A stretch of 64,000 nt of DNA from Corynespora cassiicola (taxonomy: Eukaryota; Ascomycota; Dothideomycetes; Pleosporales; Corynesporascaceae), in contig JAEUWY010000005.1 of assembly GCA_022059125.1 (NCBI GenBank), forward strand, positions 2,666,001-2,730,000. Reading direction: 5' to 3'. How positions within the stretch are numbered: the first letter of the stretch is position 1; each line of letters opens with the position of its first letter. The position numbers and the translations under genes are program-made. A model generated the notes under the pieces. The model was not told the origin of the DNA. It saw only the letters and a program-made list of their open reading frames with translations, and searched no databases. This document shows positions 22,416-34,904 of the stretch, piece by piece.

Positions 22416-23630
22416 TATTGCGTCGGCGTGGTTGAAAACATCTGGAAGACTTAATGTATATTGAGTGAGCATTTACAGGCGTTTGCGAATTGGATAGAAG
22501 ATCAATGGATCAGGCATTAATTTGAGACGTATGGAATCTTGCGGCAATTGATGATGGCTCCTGTCTCTAGATTATCTCACTGCAAATAAATCATTCTGAA
22601 TTATCTGGCTACAAGAACATGCAAAGCTTATGTTGTGCCTCTCAGAAAAAGGATCGGCGAATGCGCAATGAGTTAATAAAGCGGGTAGAGAACTAGTTCC
22701 ATGGCGGAATAAGACGAAGCCTATCGGGGTAAGCCAATATCCAAGACCGTCGACCTCCGTGGACCATACTCTCATGTATTAATGACTTAATTATCTACCC
22801 TGATGCAGTAACTGTATACATATATACCAAAGAGAGTTAAGATGACTACAGGGAACGTCTATAATCGCTCGGGTGTTGCACAGCACCTGTCGTCTCTCGG
22901 CCAAGCGAAACTTTGACACGAGATGTCAACAGTGAACTGCAACACATCACTTTCAAGAAGTAAACCCCTCTAAATTAAACGATCGCACAGTCAAGGATGT
23001 GAGGTAGGTCATGGTGACATTAGCAATAATAAGTGCGCCCAGGCTTTGACCAATGTATATGTGAGATACGAACACGTCCTCTCCCAACTCCATTCATCTT
23101 CAGCGTTCTACACCGGCCCCAAGCGTCAACAGAAATGTATACGCGCCTAATCCCTAGCAAAAATCTCCATTTTGTGACCTAAACCATGAAAAACACTAGG
23201 GCTTCTTGCTGGCCAAAATTTGCCACCCGATCGCGAACCAATCCAACACCCAAGCCCAATTTACGCCCCAAAATGCCCTAAAACTAATAACTCTCTTTTA
23301 TCGCTAAACTTTTTGGTATTGTATAATTTCAAGATCGGCCGTGTAAATATCGTAAAGTCATGATGTCGTCAAGACAAATGTGCGCAAAGGTGGGATGTAG
23401 CGAGTGGAAGGCGGCCGTAACAAAAAAAAGTCTATCCGAGACTCTAAATCGAACAATTCGCTAAAGTCGCTCAAGTCGTTTCGATCGAAGTGACGCTGGA
23501 ATGCAATGGAACATTTGCGAGGGCTTAACGCTGGATAACGCAGAATGTGAGCTGTGGTTTCGAAGTGGTGCTCGTTTTTTTTCCCAAGGCAAAACATTAC
23601 CGACTAATATGGGATTCGAAATCTATTTTT
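22416..23630. other. AT-rich intergenic region between convergent genes
   Basis: 1.2 kb of 3' flank for two convergent genes. A minus-strand frame at 23358-23597 has no recognisable content. No gene is called. Confidence 0.55.
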
Positions 23631-24452
23631 TCAGCAGCGGAGCCATTGGAAGTCGTCGTGAGCAAGAATCATGTGGCGGCCCTCGCCCCACACCTGTCCC
23701 TCTGTCGCAAAGCGCAGAGTGTCGATCCGAATCAGAGGCGAGAGCCCGCGGGAATTGGCTTCATCATAGGCCTGGAATGCTTTTGCGTTGGCCCTCAAGG
23801 TGTTGCGCATGGTATCGTGGATCTTGCGAGCCTCTTCCCGATCGACGTGTACGCGACGTGGGCTCTGTCGATTCATGGCCGGGGCGAGCTTGGTTGGGGT
23901 GCGGAAATTCAGTGTGAGGCACTCAGTAAGCAGGACGTTGAAGGTGGAATCCCCGTTCGACAAGAGATTGGCCAATGCTTTCAAGAGGATTGCTATGTAA
24001 TCGAAAAGCTGCTGCGCGAAACTCTCCGGAACGTCCTCTAGCAGATGGGCCAACTCGTGGTCGTGGGGTACAGATTCGTCAAATCCACCATCGTGGAACG
24101 GTTCGCGGACGCGCAGATCCACGTTGATGATCATGGAGTTGATCGTCGGAGAGATTGCCGGGAGCCAAACCCAAGTCAAGGAAAAGTAAGGGCGGCCATG
24201 GGAGAAAGTTATGTCCAATTCGTAGACGAGCTCCTTGGAAGCTGCCATATGCTGAATTGCTCGTTTGAACTCGCAATAAATTTGTCGACATACCCGCAAG
24301 AGACCGCGATAGCACCGAACAGGCAATTGGTCTTTGACGTACTTTTCTGACACAACCATAACAGCTCGAAACTGGGGCTCTAAGGCGTCACGGAGAAGAT
24401 AATCGTACACCTGGTTCCGGAGCTCCAAAGGCAGATCAAGGAAGCCAGGCAT
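23631..24452 (-). CDS. F-box-like domain protein
   Basis: A single-exon 273-aa protein. The N-terminus FLDLPLELRNQVYDYLL (residues 4-20) matches the fungal F-box-like LPxELRxxIYxYLL signature. CRQIYCEFKRAI follows at the position where this family has its second conserved block. Such proteins often contain only this element plus a poorly conserved body. Some are Skp1 adaptors in SCF ubiquitin ligases, but most have no known partner. No leucine-rich or WD repeats are visible. The ATG is two codons before the motif. Confidence 0.75.
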   Translation of the reverse strand: MPGFLDLPLELRNQVYDYLLRDALEPQFRAVMVVSEKYVKDQLPVRCYRGLLRVCRQIYCEFKRAIQHMAASKELVYELDITFSHGRPYFSLTWVWLPAISPTINSMIINVDLRVREPFHDGGFDESVPHDHELAHLLEDVPESFAQQLFDYIAILLKALANLLSNGDSTFNVLLTECLTLNFRTPTKLAPAMNRQSPRRVHVDREEARKIHDTMRNTLRANAKAFQAYDEANSRGLSPLIRIDTLRFATEGQVWGEGRHMILAHDDFQWLRC

Positions 24453-24998
24453 GCTGTATCCAATGGTGCCGATGTGCTATGACTCGCATGTACAGGGATC
24501 AAGGCCACTGGAGGTTCTGGAAGGCAGGTTCACTGTGACGAAGAGGCTGTGCGGGAGTGGACGAACGAGGCCTGGCAAGGGTTGATCGTTACGCATCAGT
24601 CTAAAGGAGCAACATTCCATATCCAAAGAGAGTACGTTGACGTGGTTCGTGTAAGGCTGGAGGGAACAAGGACGATGTCGACAGCTGGAGGTTGTGTGAA
24701 AACGGCCTGGTCCGAGCGTGTGAGGCGGCTGCTTGATTAATTCCACGTGATTGCTGTACAGCCGCTCGGCTTACGTGATAACCGCTTCGAACAAGCTGTG
24801 CCGTCCCAAGTCACTCCGGAGCAGGCACCGACAAGCCCTATCTCTTGGGGACCGGAAATCGACGGCGAAACCAATGCGGACTGCGTCCTTGGATCGGCGT
24901 CATAAGCATCTCGGTCTTCAACTTTTTTTTCACAATGAGTCTTCTTGCGCTTCCTTCTTTCTTTGCTTTGTTATCGCTGCGGCCACTTCCCGACAACC
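24453..24998. promoter_or_regulatory. divergent promoter region (F-box-like gene / SSU1)
   Basis: 546 bp between two divergent start codons. No gene is seen; two overlapping short frames near 24477-24746 look like chance. Confidence 0.4.
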
Positions 24999-26386
24999 AT
25001 GGATGATTACGAACTGGACCGCATTATTTCGAACAATCCGGCTTTGACGCCGCCAGCAGCTCAGCGAGCGACTATCAGTCGCCAAAGGTCGAATGGGCAT
25101 ACGAAGACTATTTCAAAGAAGTCTGAGCCTCCCAATGACCCCAATCCGCCTCCGAAGCTGACCAAATATGATGTTTGTCAATAATCGATCCTGTGCTCTC
25201 TCCAGCTTCTGACATTGGATAGGTTGGATGGCGTCGCATAGTGAGAAACTTCTCGCCATCATGGTTCTCCATAACGATGGGCACGGGAATAGTTTCGCTA
25301 CTGCTCATTACAATCCCGTTCAAGGCGGCCTGGCTGTACTGGCTGTCTGTCTTTTTCTTCGGGCTAAACACAGTCCTGTTTGCCGCCGCCTTCATTATTT
25401 CCCTCCTCCGGTACACCCTCTATCCAGAAATATGGGGTGTTATGATTGCCGACAGTACCAACTCCCTGTTCTTGGGTACTGTACCAATGGGTTTTGCGAC
25501 TCTTATTGAGTGTTGGATATTCCTTTGCATCCCATACTGGGGCCCATGGGCGGTAACGTTTGCCTGGATCTGCTGGATCATCGACTCAATCGTTTCCCTT
25601 GCCGTTACAATCTCTTTGACCATCCTCCTGATTTCCGCTTCCAATCAGCAGGCCTTGCACCGAATAACGGCTGCGCAACTCCTCCCTATCGCTGCCACCA
25701 TAGTGGCCTCCGGGACCGGCGCAGAAATCGCAAAATTTATTCCTGACCCGGATAGGGCGCTTGGTACGCTAATCGCATCCTATGTCATGTGGGGAATGTC
25801 GACTCCATTAGCCATGACTGTGTTAGTCATGTACTATACGCGCCTCGCGCTCCACAAACTCCCTCCCCGAGAGATTGTGGTATCCTCTTTCCTCCCACTG
25901 GGCCCGCTTGGGATGGGAGGGTACACAATCATGTATCTCGGATCCGTCTGTCGCACCGTTTTCCCCAAAACGGAGTTTTTTTCCAACCTTGCCGTCGCTG
26001 GCGACATCTTCTACATTCTCGGAATCTTCATCGCACTGATTATGTGGGCATTCGGACTCACATGGCTCTGTATTGCCTTAGCGTCCATCTACAAGTCCCG
26101 GCCCTTTCCCTTCAACATGGGTTGGTGGGGTTTCACCTTTCCGCTTGGCGTCTTCTCCGTGAGTACCATGGAGCTTGGTATTCAGATGCCCAGTATGTTC
26201 TTCAAGATTCTCGGGACAATCTTCAGTGTAGCGGTCATTCTGCTGTGGTGTATCGTTGCCGTCGGGACCGTGAGAGGTGCGTGGGATGGACGGTTATTTT
26301 ACGCTCCTTGCCTCGCCAATCTGCCGAAGAAAGATGAGGACAGCGAGCAAGCAGATATTGAGAGCGAGAAGGCGTCATCCACATGA
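24999..26386 (+). CDS. SSU1: plasma-membrane sulfite efflux pump (SLAC1/TDT family)
   Basis: Two exons, join(24999..25172,25223..26386), encode 445 aa. The 50-bp intron (GTTTGT donor, GGATAG acceptor) is needed to join a hydrophilic N-terminus (MDDYELDR...LTKYD) to VGWRRIVRNFSPSWFS. The protein has about ten transmembrane helices and the family signature SPSWFSITMGTGIVSLLL at the first one. SSU1-type proteins export sulfite, giving sulfite tolerance and supporting sulfitolysis of cystine-rich substrates; some relatives act as malate transporters. The C-terminal tail is short and acidic. Specificity for sulfite is inferred from family resemblance. The donor is a weaker consensus but the frame fits exactly. 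Confidence 0.9.
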
Positions 26387-26986
26387 AGTTGGTCAAATTG
26401 CTGTCTAATTGGAGTGCGTATGCGGGCCGGTCCGGTCCCTGCGTCTCTGACTTGATCTCTGCGCACTAAAGTGGCATGCTGGTTGAAAAAGAGAGAAGGT
26501 TAACGTTTTCTTATCTAGTCAGCAGCTGTGTTGCGGCACAGCTTACTCGTTCCAGACAAGAAGGGAGCCGGGGATCTTCTCAACGATCACGGCAAGCAAT
26601 GAAGCATGGCACAACATACTTTTCATCGATCCATCCATGCTGTGTCACCTGGATAATGCGTCATGCATCATCACACGCGTCCATGTATGTGGGAGGGTTG
26701 TATAGCGCTCAACAAAATCGATGATCTGGGAAGTTTGCTAGCGCCTTGATGACCGATACCAACCGCCCAATTCGAACATCTTCCTCAACACTTAAAGTAG
26801 CACAGCAAGAATGTAATGTAGTAGTAGGATAGGGTATTCTTTGATCATAATACGTATAGCTCAAGATTGTATCAAGGTCCGCAGAGTCACAAGGCCGTTC
26901 GCCCAGCCGCACAAGATCTGCACTTGTCCTCGGATGGCCTTATTTCATGCTCGTACCCGACACGCCACAAGTGAGGAGAGGGAGCT
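26387..26986. other. intergenic region between convergent genes
   Basis: 600 bp of 3' flank for SSU1 and the small secreted protein gene. Nothing recognised. Confidence 0.55.
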
Positions 26987-27382
26987 CTAGATCCTCAGCC
27001 GCTTAGCTTGCGCCGAAGCGGCACACTCGTCTGCAAGCTTCGTCAGCATCCTCTGTCCAAAACTCATCATCCATTACGTACCCTTCTGTGTGTTGCAGTC
27101 CTCGAACGCGACAGCCGCGTTTCCGCCGTTGGCCTCGTTCGCACAAGCATTGAACTGCTGGTCGCAGCTTCGCTGCAACGCTCCTTCGAGGTTAGCGAAT
27201 GTGGCGCCGTTGACGTCAAACGGCCTGTCAGCATTTCCGCTATCGACGACAGGGGTGGCCTCAATGCCTCCAAGGGCGCCCGTGAAGGTTTGCAGGTTGC
27301 CCCCGTCCTGACGCACATAGAGAACGCGGGCCTGAGTAGCAGCGACGGCGGCAAAAGCAAGGATTGTAGTGGTGAACTTCAT
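26987..27382 (-). CDS. small secreted four-cysteine protein
   Basis: Two exons, complement(join(26987..27030,27082..27382)), encode 114 aa. The 51-bp intron (GTACGT donor, TTGCAG acceptor) is needed to complete the last cysteine segment (NTQKDECAASA). A signal peptide (MKFTTTILAFAAVAATQA) is followed by LYVRQ, a Gly/Ala/Asn-rich central part and four cysteines (SCDQQFNAC, FEDC, DEC). I recall this layout from uncharacterised small secreted proteins in ascomycetes, but no function is known. A role as effector or surface protein is inference. The start is the ATG opening the signal peptide, and the longer in-frame extension upstream is not needed. A TATATA box lies about 180 bp upstream. Confidence 0.82.
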
Positions 27383-28458
27383 TCTGAAAGAGGGAAGAGA
27401 AGATAATTTGGATATCGAAATGAATATATTAGAATGAACGTAAAATTCTGGTAAGCAAATAACTGTACTGCGGCTAGCGCTAGTAAGTGAACGACTGAAT
27501 TGAACGAGGGGATTCGAGAAGGACTGGCTGGATAGAATCCATTTCGAGAAGTTGGGCAGACCATATATAATGCCATTGCAGTGACCGATCGACGTGCGCA
27601 ATGCTCAAAAATGAAGTGGTGCGGATACTGCAGCTTCGCGTGGGGAGTTGCCTTGGTATTTCCTGCCTACATGTCTGAAACGGTCTCTGTCGGGACGTCG
27701 CGACGTGTAACGCCTCATTCCCATTCCGCCGAACCGCGCGGAAGAAATGCCATAGACTTTTTAACCAGTGAGATAGCGTCGATTGAGAAACATTTGTTTA
27801 CAACGTTGCCGTTCTGCGAGAGACGGGCGCTTGACAGCTGCAAGCCTGAATTTCGGCGGGTTTGATTCTCGCACGAAGAAGGGTTGGCGATGCTGATGCG
27901 GTGAGTACGGACGTCATTTTCTGCCATTGAACCGTTAATGCTATATTATAAGGTGTTACAGAAGAATATTATCGGTTTTATAATGGGGTGAAGGTCACAT
28001 TAACACGCCTATTCGTCCAAGGCCCGTCTACTGTATAGGGCAGCACAGGCTTCTAGAATATGCGTAAAATCTGTCTGTTGGAACGTGTACAAGCCAAAGT
28101 GAGTAATATTCTTTTTTATCGAGTATTAGAACTGCGTCTCTTAACGTGCTGATGGTGCAATGAATGTTGCCACATGTGAGGCTGTCCTGTAACTGGGCGC
28201 GTGCTGGGCTGGAGGCCGCCCAGATGTATCCAAAGCCGTAAGTTATCTCGTCAATTACGCAGAATTTAAAAGCCTATGTAGGACCCTCCATGAGAAAAAT
28301 ACACCACTAGGTGTTTCATAATATAGAATTTGTTTCAGTGATTTATAAAGCAGCGTCAAAATAGACACGATGGAATTCCGGTCAATATTTCTCAGAAATT
28401 GATTCATCAGCTTGTAACCCTCTGTTTGATTTCTTCTTGTAACCAAATGTATCATCTT
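27383..28458. other. intergenic region
   Basis: Upstream region of the small secreted protein gene and 3' flank of the SurE gene, both on the minus strand. Nothing else recognised; AT-rich beyond 27950. Confidence 0.5.
27563..27569 (-). promoter_or_regulatory. candidate TATA box of the small secreted protein gene
   Basis: A TATATAT stretch on the minus strand, about 180 bp upstream of the start codon. It is the strongest TATA-like sequence in that interval. Function is inferred from position only. Confidence 0.4.
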
Positions 28459-29404
28459 CTATGTCAGGCAAGACAGTATCGGCTCCAATTTAGCCAATAC
28501 CTCCTTCTGGCGTGCGGCATCAATGGTAGTCTTGTCGTTTGCGTCTCCCACGCTGATGCTAACATAGCAGCCACTCTTCAGGATGACTTCTGTCTCAGTT
28601 GGCAATCGATCGCTTCCGCACCAAGGTGTATCAGGCTCGCTTATAATCCCCCAATTGATCCTTGACAGGATATATTTGAACTCATTCGAGTTACTGCACT
28701 TGGTGGACGAAACGTCCGGGAAGTTTACATTGAGCCAAGTGTCGGCAGGCAGATAGGGTTTCCCACTAGCAATAATAGTTGAGGTGACGTTGAGTGCAAG
28801 ATCAGCATAGATCTCACTGTGCAACGGAGTAGGCTGGTTCCAGGCGGTTGGATCTCCACTCCAACCGCTGAATGCAAGGGCTGGGATACGAGCAGTCTTT
28901 GCTGCATACACAGCGGCGCCAACTGTCCCTGAGAAAGGGACCTGGATTCCGATGTTAGAACCGACGTTTGGCCCCGTGACGGCAAGCTCGGGCTTTTCTC
29001 CGTCCCAGAGCTGAGGCGCAGTCGTATCAATTCCGGTCTTAATGGAAGTGACCGGATAGGAGTTGACGTAGTTCAAACGTGGGTCTGTTGCATTGGCACC
29101 AGTTGCAGGGCTTCCTCCTGGGCAACTTTGATGAATACAACCGTCGCTATCGACTTGCTTCGGGGCAGCGTCGGAGGACCCTAATCAATCAGCATGTCTG
29201 TGCAACTCATCAAGGCAAAGGGGACGGACCGGTGCCTGACTGCTGTTCAGCAGGCCCAGAAAGGACAACGTCATGGCCGGCTTGATCGAAATGATTGAAG
29301 AGCGTCCGGAGGTTTATTTCAGCCCAGCCGTCGTCATTCGACTGGATGATGCGCACAGCCTGAGCGAGAGGCAGGACGGCACTGAGCAATAGGGCGGATC
29401 GCAT
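28459..29404 (-). CDS. secreted SurE-family acid phosphatase / 5'(3')-nucleotidase
   Basis: Two exons, complement(join(28459..29180,29230..29404)), encode 298 aa. The 49-bp intron (GTCCGT donor, GATTAG acceptor, GCTGATT branch) joins QQSGTG to SSDAAPK. A signal peptide (MRSALLLSAVLPLAQA) directly precedes the SurE metal-binding motif IIQSNDDG (Asp24, Asp25). The rest of the family pattern is present: SGPAEQQSGTGSS, then TGPNVGSNIG with the conserved Asn, and AFSG. SurE enzymes dephosphorylate nucleoside monophosphates and other phosphate esters. Bacterial members are cytoplasmic and start at the motif. This one is predicted to be exported, as in fungal SurE-like acid phosphatases, and probably scavenges phosphate outside the cell. 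Confidence 0.9.
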
Positions 29405-32400
29405 TGTGATGAAACGAGCGAAGTTTCGCAAAGGACGAACGGAACGCAAACAATGACGCACGAAGTGACCGGATGCTCACGGAAGCTTTGGAGACAGACG
29501 ACTGTTTTGTCTATCTACAGAAGGAAAAAAGAGAGGGTGACGTGTTTATACCTGCTTTTGCCCTTCGAACTCAGCTCCGGTGTTCGCCTCCGTCGCATGT
29601 GCAAGGTGCCAAACAATCGGACCACTTCCATGGAGATTTTGCGGTGTCAGGTAAAACGTGGGAGACATCGCGATGTGATTGAGCTGCGAAATAGATTGCT
29701 GAGGCTGTGAAAGGCAACATTCCCGCTCTCATTTGTTGTCTTGTCCGAGAAGAGAACGAATCGTGGAGAAGCGAGTTTAAGCTGTGGCACTAGCGTCTTG
29801 GCAAGGGGCTCCTATTCGGCAGGCGCGAAGACTCCCTCGACACGTGCCTGGCTTTGGCTCTTCAATTCATGCTTCCGTCGCTCCTTTGCTGCTCCGACTG
29901 CATGTCCTCCATCGCATGCGGACCGAGAGACATCGTCAATATCACCTCCGTGGAGCATCATGCCTTCTTCACCTTCCGGACTCGACCTGTCCTCGATCCT
30001 GCGAATAAAGGGGCCAGCGGTTCGCAATGGACCCAGCCCTCCAGCCAAGGCAACCCGACTGCAGCACATCTTGGAGACTACAAGTCTGTATCGATGGGGC
30101 TGGGTCACCTATCATGGTCACCCCAAAGGCACCGGGATAGAAGGCATTTTATGTTGTGCTAGTCTGTTGCTCCACTGCTGAAAGCTCAGAGTCGGGTCAA
30201 ATTGATGCGAAGCAGACATCAAGTATAGGCTAAAAAGTACTCGACCCGCTCAAAGCGAATGTCATGGAAGATCTGGCAGATTAAAGTGGAGCTATTGACG
30301 CTCAACGGCCTCCTCTCGTCCAAATGCCAACCGGCAACTCCAAGGCCGCGCAGCAAAGACGCGAATGGCGAGTAGATGGAAGGAATCAGCCCGAGAGCTG
30401 TGGGTCAGATGACCTGAAATGATTTCGATCTTCGGCCAAACATCTCGCCCATCCTTAGGACTTGATCGACAACTAGGAAGCAGACGAACGCCCCAGTGCA
30501 AACCCCACGGACCGGAGAAAGTCCATGATTTGAATGCCATACTGTACTGGCGATCTTGTGTTAGCCCATCAATCGAGGCAGACCGACGTATGAATAGGAG
30601 GCTGAGGACTTGGGATTTCCATGACCCCTTTTCGAAAATTCGACGCGAAATATTCCAGCTCGGTGCGGTTGCAGTGGAGTCAGTTCGTCGAGAGCACTGT
30701 TTGCCGGATTTGGTGTTGACAGACTGCTAGATCAAATACGCTGGAGTCGCTGGAATGGATAGAGAACTGAAGCTGCCAAAATCCTCCTTCATCATATAAA
30801 CACGTACCCATCGCCCAGCCCCCGCAGGGTACTACCACACCGTTCTGATCCCCATGCGTTGCACGAGCGCCCAAAAAGTCCTTCCACGTGGCATTGCTCC
30901 GTACAATTCACCGAAATCGCCCACCCCCCTGATGTCTACCCGGATCGTGGCGGAAACTACTAGTATTTGCAGCTCTTCGACTGTTCCACCTTGGCCACAC
31001 GTCGATCGCAAATGCCGGACCTCACTCGGCATGTCTGGTTCATAGGCCAGCCTTGAATGCTGTTCACGCCTTGTCGTTAGGTACTGGACGTCTGCACACT
31101 CCAACTTTTGCCTCGTTATCATGCGCAGCCATGTTTCGCCCTCCCAACCTATAGGCAAATCGAACCTTGTTGGTCGTGCAGCGGCTTCGGTCCCATTGCC
31201 ATTCAACAACGCCGGGACGGCATGAACGAAACGCCAACACCTGTGAAGAACGCATGCGTCCCTGCAGATAAACACACTCCGCAAATCCCTTCCACAATGC
31301 CAAAGGTTATTAGATATGTCCAGCATTATCAATAGCTCACATGAGAGACCAAGTTTACTTTTAGTCTAGGTATTCAAGACTCAGCCAGCCCTTCGAGACT
31401 CGAATCCCCGCATGTTCATCGGCATCACTGTAGCCTCAGAAAAAGTATTTGGCCGAGTATCGTGGCGGTAGAAACAAATTTTTATTGGCTCCGGGTCCAT
31501 GTTGCCGCTATGGAGAAATTGTGAGAAGCGAGGACCACGGTACTCCACGTTGCAAGCCGGCTCTTTTACCACAAGACTCACTGTCTAGCTGGAAAACTCT
31601 ATGATCTACTTGCAGGCTACGCACTAGAGACATCATCAATATTCGAGTGCGCAAATCAAAGACCCATTCAACCATCATCTTATCGCCTAGGCTGTCGTCA
31701 AGCGAACTGGAACGAACAAACGGGAAATTTTCGAGGACACGACGCCCATCGGATCACACGGCGACATCGTGACCCCTTTCTACATATCTAGGTACAATTG
31801 GCCTTTAGAACTCTAGAACCCCCCGACCGCAAGAAAAAGGAGGTAGCCAGCAGTGCGCCTGCATCGCGACGTCGATCATAGAAGGCGAGGAGAGGCGAGA
31901 AAAGGCGGGACCGTCAATGCTTTCGTAAATGCTTTGACACATGGTACACGTGGGATTGCGCCATGCACGAATCGTTCCTGTGGGCTGTGGGTACATAGGG
32001 CAGAACAGGCAAAAGGAGGTTGACCCACGATTTTCTCGTTGCAGTCTGCTTGCTGCATCATTGATGATCGTCGCCTATGGGCGAGTTGCATCCAAATTTT
32101 GATGTGCAAACATCCTGGGCAAAAAATGCTTAAAGCGTGCGGATACCCTGCGCGGGTCTGCTCAATCCGCAATCCCCTTTCCCCTTCAGACAGGCAGGAA
32201 TGCAGAAAACAGAGCTATAATAGAATGCATTAATACCCTGCGCTAGCCTCTGGTGGTCGTTTTGTGAGGCATCATTGTCGACCAATCGCTCTACAGGAGC
32301 CCTCGGCTTCCCGAGGCCATGAGTAACGTTAGCTGGTTCGGAAAGGTGCGGAGCGAAGGAAGATCCCTGCCCCACATATCACCACCCGAGCTGAATCGGA

Positions 32401-33343
32401 CGCCCCGGTTGCATAGGGCCGAGATCAGGCACTGATCAATTCTCACCTCAAGTTGCGAGGAAGAAACAGAAGCGCAAAGCTAACTTAGGCGCGGCTCATG
32501 TCGACCAGTGAACGAGCGGAGGAAAATTGCCTCCCGAGGCTTGTTGAAACCGTCATTGCAACCGCCAAATCTCGCGTGCCGTCATCAAAAACTCTATGCA
32601 ATATCCCGGCTACTGCTTATTCTCTCCGTCGTGGCGGCGGCCCAGAGCCACAGTCGGGAGATTGAGAACGCCTCTACGTAACCTTCTAGTCTTGTTCTTG
32701 GCTTGCAGTCGAACGTGAAACATCAGACTCTTTTGCAATCCTTTCGCATGGCGTACGTCAAGTACCGTCCGCTTGAAAAGCCTCACTCGCTCTGAACATG
32801 GGCTTTTAATGGTATTTCAAGTGCCGATTCCGGAAATATGTAACCTCTGGTATCAGATCTGTGCGATGCACAAAGCCAGAATTGGGTTCACAAGGAAGCA
32901 TGTTGTGCGCATAAGTTCCGCGACGCGATTTCTTCCAGATCAGCCCCCAGCTAAGACGTAACTCATTGCCACCCAGGGCCACCGACATGTCAGAAACGTG
33001 CGCTAAACTTTGGAGGCCTTCCACCACCTCGGATCCACAAGCCGTTAGTACGGTACCCCTGGTGCGGTCACTCGACATCCAAGTCCCTGGTTTATCCGCA
33101 AAGCCTAGTCGACCCGGACTGGCACCGTGCTTGTCACAACATCCATAGGTGATGCGGGGCCATTAGCTCGTATTCAGCCATGGTCCCTGCTGCCTCAATC
33201 TGTTGTACCGCCAATGGAGGCTATAATGGGGTGGATACCCAGCTCGCCTCCGTCAGGAAATCTGCCTCCCCTGAGGTCTTTTCCTATGAAATCTTCACCA
33301 CAGTCTCTTTGTGGTCGTGGTTCATCGATAACCAGCTCACGTC
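29405..33343. other. 3.9-kb region with no recognised gene
   Basis: Short overlapping ORFs occur on both strands (for example minus 30832-31332, 166 codons, and plus 29741-30181, 146 codons). None carries a recognisable motif or an obvious exon structure. No terminal repeats or transposase motifs were seen. It could hide a lineage-specific or decayed gene. Confidence 0.45.
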
Positions 33344-34904
33344 ATGGATAACAATCCTCGGGGCCAACAGGCCATTGAGATCTCAGGGGCCTTCACGGGC
33401 CTTGCGGCCATTACCGTTTTCCTCCGCCTCTACACACGCTTTTTCATTGTTCGCTATTCCGGTGTTGAAGATTATTTCGTTGCGCTAGCTATGGTACACA
33501 CTCTATCTGTCCACCTCGTATCGCGCACCCACTAATGCCGATGCAGCTATGCTCGATTGGCCTGACTATCTGTATTGGAATCCGTAAGTTACCTGATTCT
33601 CTGCGGACGGTATCAGTGACTGACTCCGAGCAGAAGCCAAGTATGGCATGGGCAAGCACCTCAAAGACCTTGAAGAGAGCGATACGCTGAATTCGGGCAA
33701 GGTATGTAACCCATACTCTGTTCGACATAATGGATACTGACTGGGTACGTAGGCATTTTGGGCATCGCTTATCGTCTACTACCTGTCCCTCGGTTTAACC
33801 AAAAGTTCCATTCTTTTGCAGTATCGACGGGTGTTCCCTACCAAGAGCTTCCAAATAGCTTGTTGGTCTACAATGGGTGTTGTTATCGTGTACACTATCT
33901 GGACAGTCTTTGGCAGCATCTTCGCATGCGTCCCGGTCAGCGCTTTCTGGACTCATGCAAAGCCAGCAAGGTGTATCAATCAGTTCGCCATGTGGTAAGT
34001 ATCGCCCTCTTCACGGCCAAGTTGATCAATGCGCTAATCAAAGCCAGGTTCACGAATGCGGCCATTAACATCCTGACTGATTTCGCCATCATTATTCTAC
34101 CAATGCCTGTAATCCGGAGCTTGAACCTTGCGAGACGACAAAAGCAAGCACTTATTGGAATCTTTGCAATCGGAGGCTTGTAAGTAATCAATTTCGTATC
34201 ACTTGCACTACAGAACGCCAAACATGTGGATCCAAAGAACTGCAGTATCTGTTCCGCACCTACCTTAGCCCCGTGCAACTTCGGAGGTGGGGAAGGCCGC
34301 CACGCAGATAGAGTTCCGCGTTGGCACCCGTCAGTTACACATCAAGCCCCTCTTTCCGTTTTGGTCATGGTATCTTCTTTTTGTACTAACTCAGTGCTTC
34401 ACCAGTGTCTGTGTGGTCTCAATTCTTCGCCTCCAATCTCTCGTTGCTATTTCCAACTCGGACGACCCTACATACGACAACCCCCCAGCAGCGACTTGGT
34501 CTTCGGTGGAAACCAGTGTCGGCATCATCTGTTCCTGTCTCCCATGTCTGCGACCGCTTATGGCCCGTTGCTTCCCGGGTATCTTCTCTTCCGCCCACAA
34601 GTATGGTCCACACAGCGGCCCGGCATACGGACGAAACACGTACGGGCGCAACACATACGCACGCCAGTCCTCCGCCGTGGGAAATGCCTATCCCCTGCAA
34701 TCCAAGGCTTCACACGGATCAAGCGAAGACGAAAGCAGAGACGAACGATTGGACATCCAAGTTACGACAGAGGTCCACGTACGTGTCGAAGGCGACGATG
34801 GACAGTCGATACGGAAGGACCCCAAAGAATTGACCGTCGAGCATGCAAGCAGCTCACGGACATCTACAGAAACACTGGTGCGAGATGCTGTCAAGATGGT
34901 CTAA
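33344..34904 (+). CDS. rhodopsin-like fungal integral membrane protein (SAT4-type domain)
   Basis: Six exons, join(33344..33493,33547..33583,33634..33701,33753..33994,34048..34179,34406..34904), encode 375 aa. Introns 1-4 are 50-53 bp, and every junction restores the family sequence (ALAM-LCSIGLT, GI-QAKYGMGKH, SGK-AFWASLIVYYLSLGLTK, FAMW-FTNAAINILTDF). Intron 5 is 226 bp, far longer than its neighbours, but has GTAAGT, a perfect TACTAAC branch site and a CACCAG acceptor. About six to seven membrane helices are visible, with PMPVIRSLNL and SSVETSVGIICSCLPCLRPL, as in the fungal rhodopsin-domain family. The C-terminal 130 residues are hydrophilic. Family functions are unclear; some members sit in secondary-metabolite clusters or act as receptors in plant infection. 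Confidence 0.87.

Noticed and set aside
30832..31332. 166-codon minus-strand ORF
   Set aside because: No recognisable motif, no support from neighbouring exons, and a plus-strand frame is open in the same place.
31381..31400. GACTCGAATCCCC sequence resembling a tRNA B box
   Set aside because: No matching A box, acceptor stem or anticodon arm in the surrounding 120 bp.
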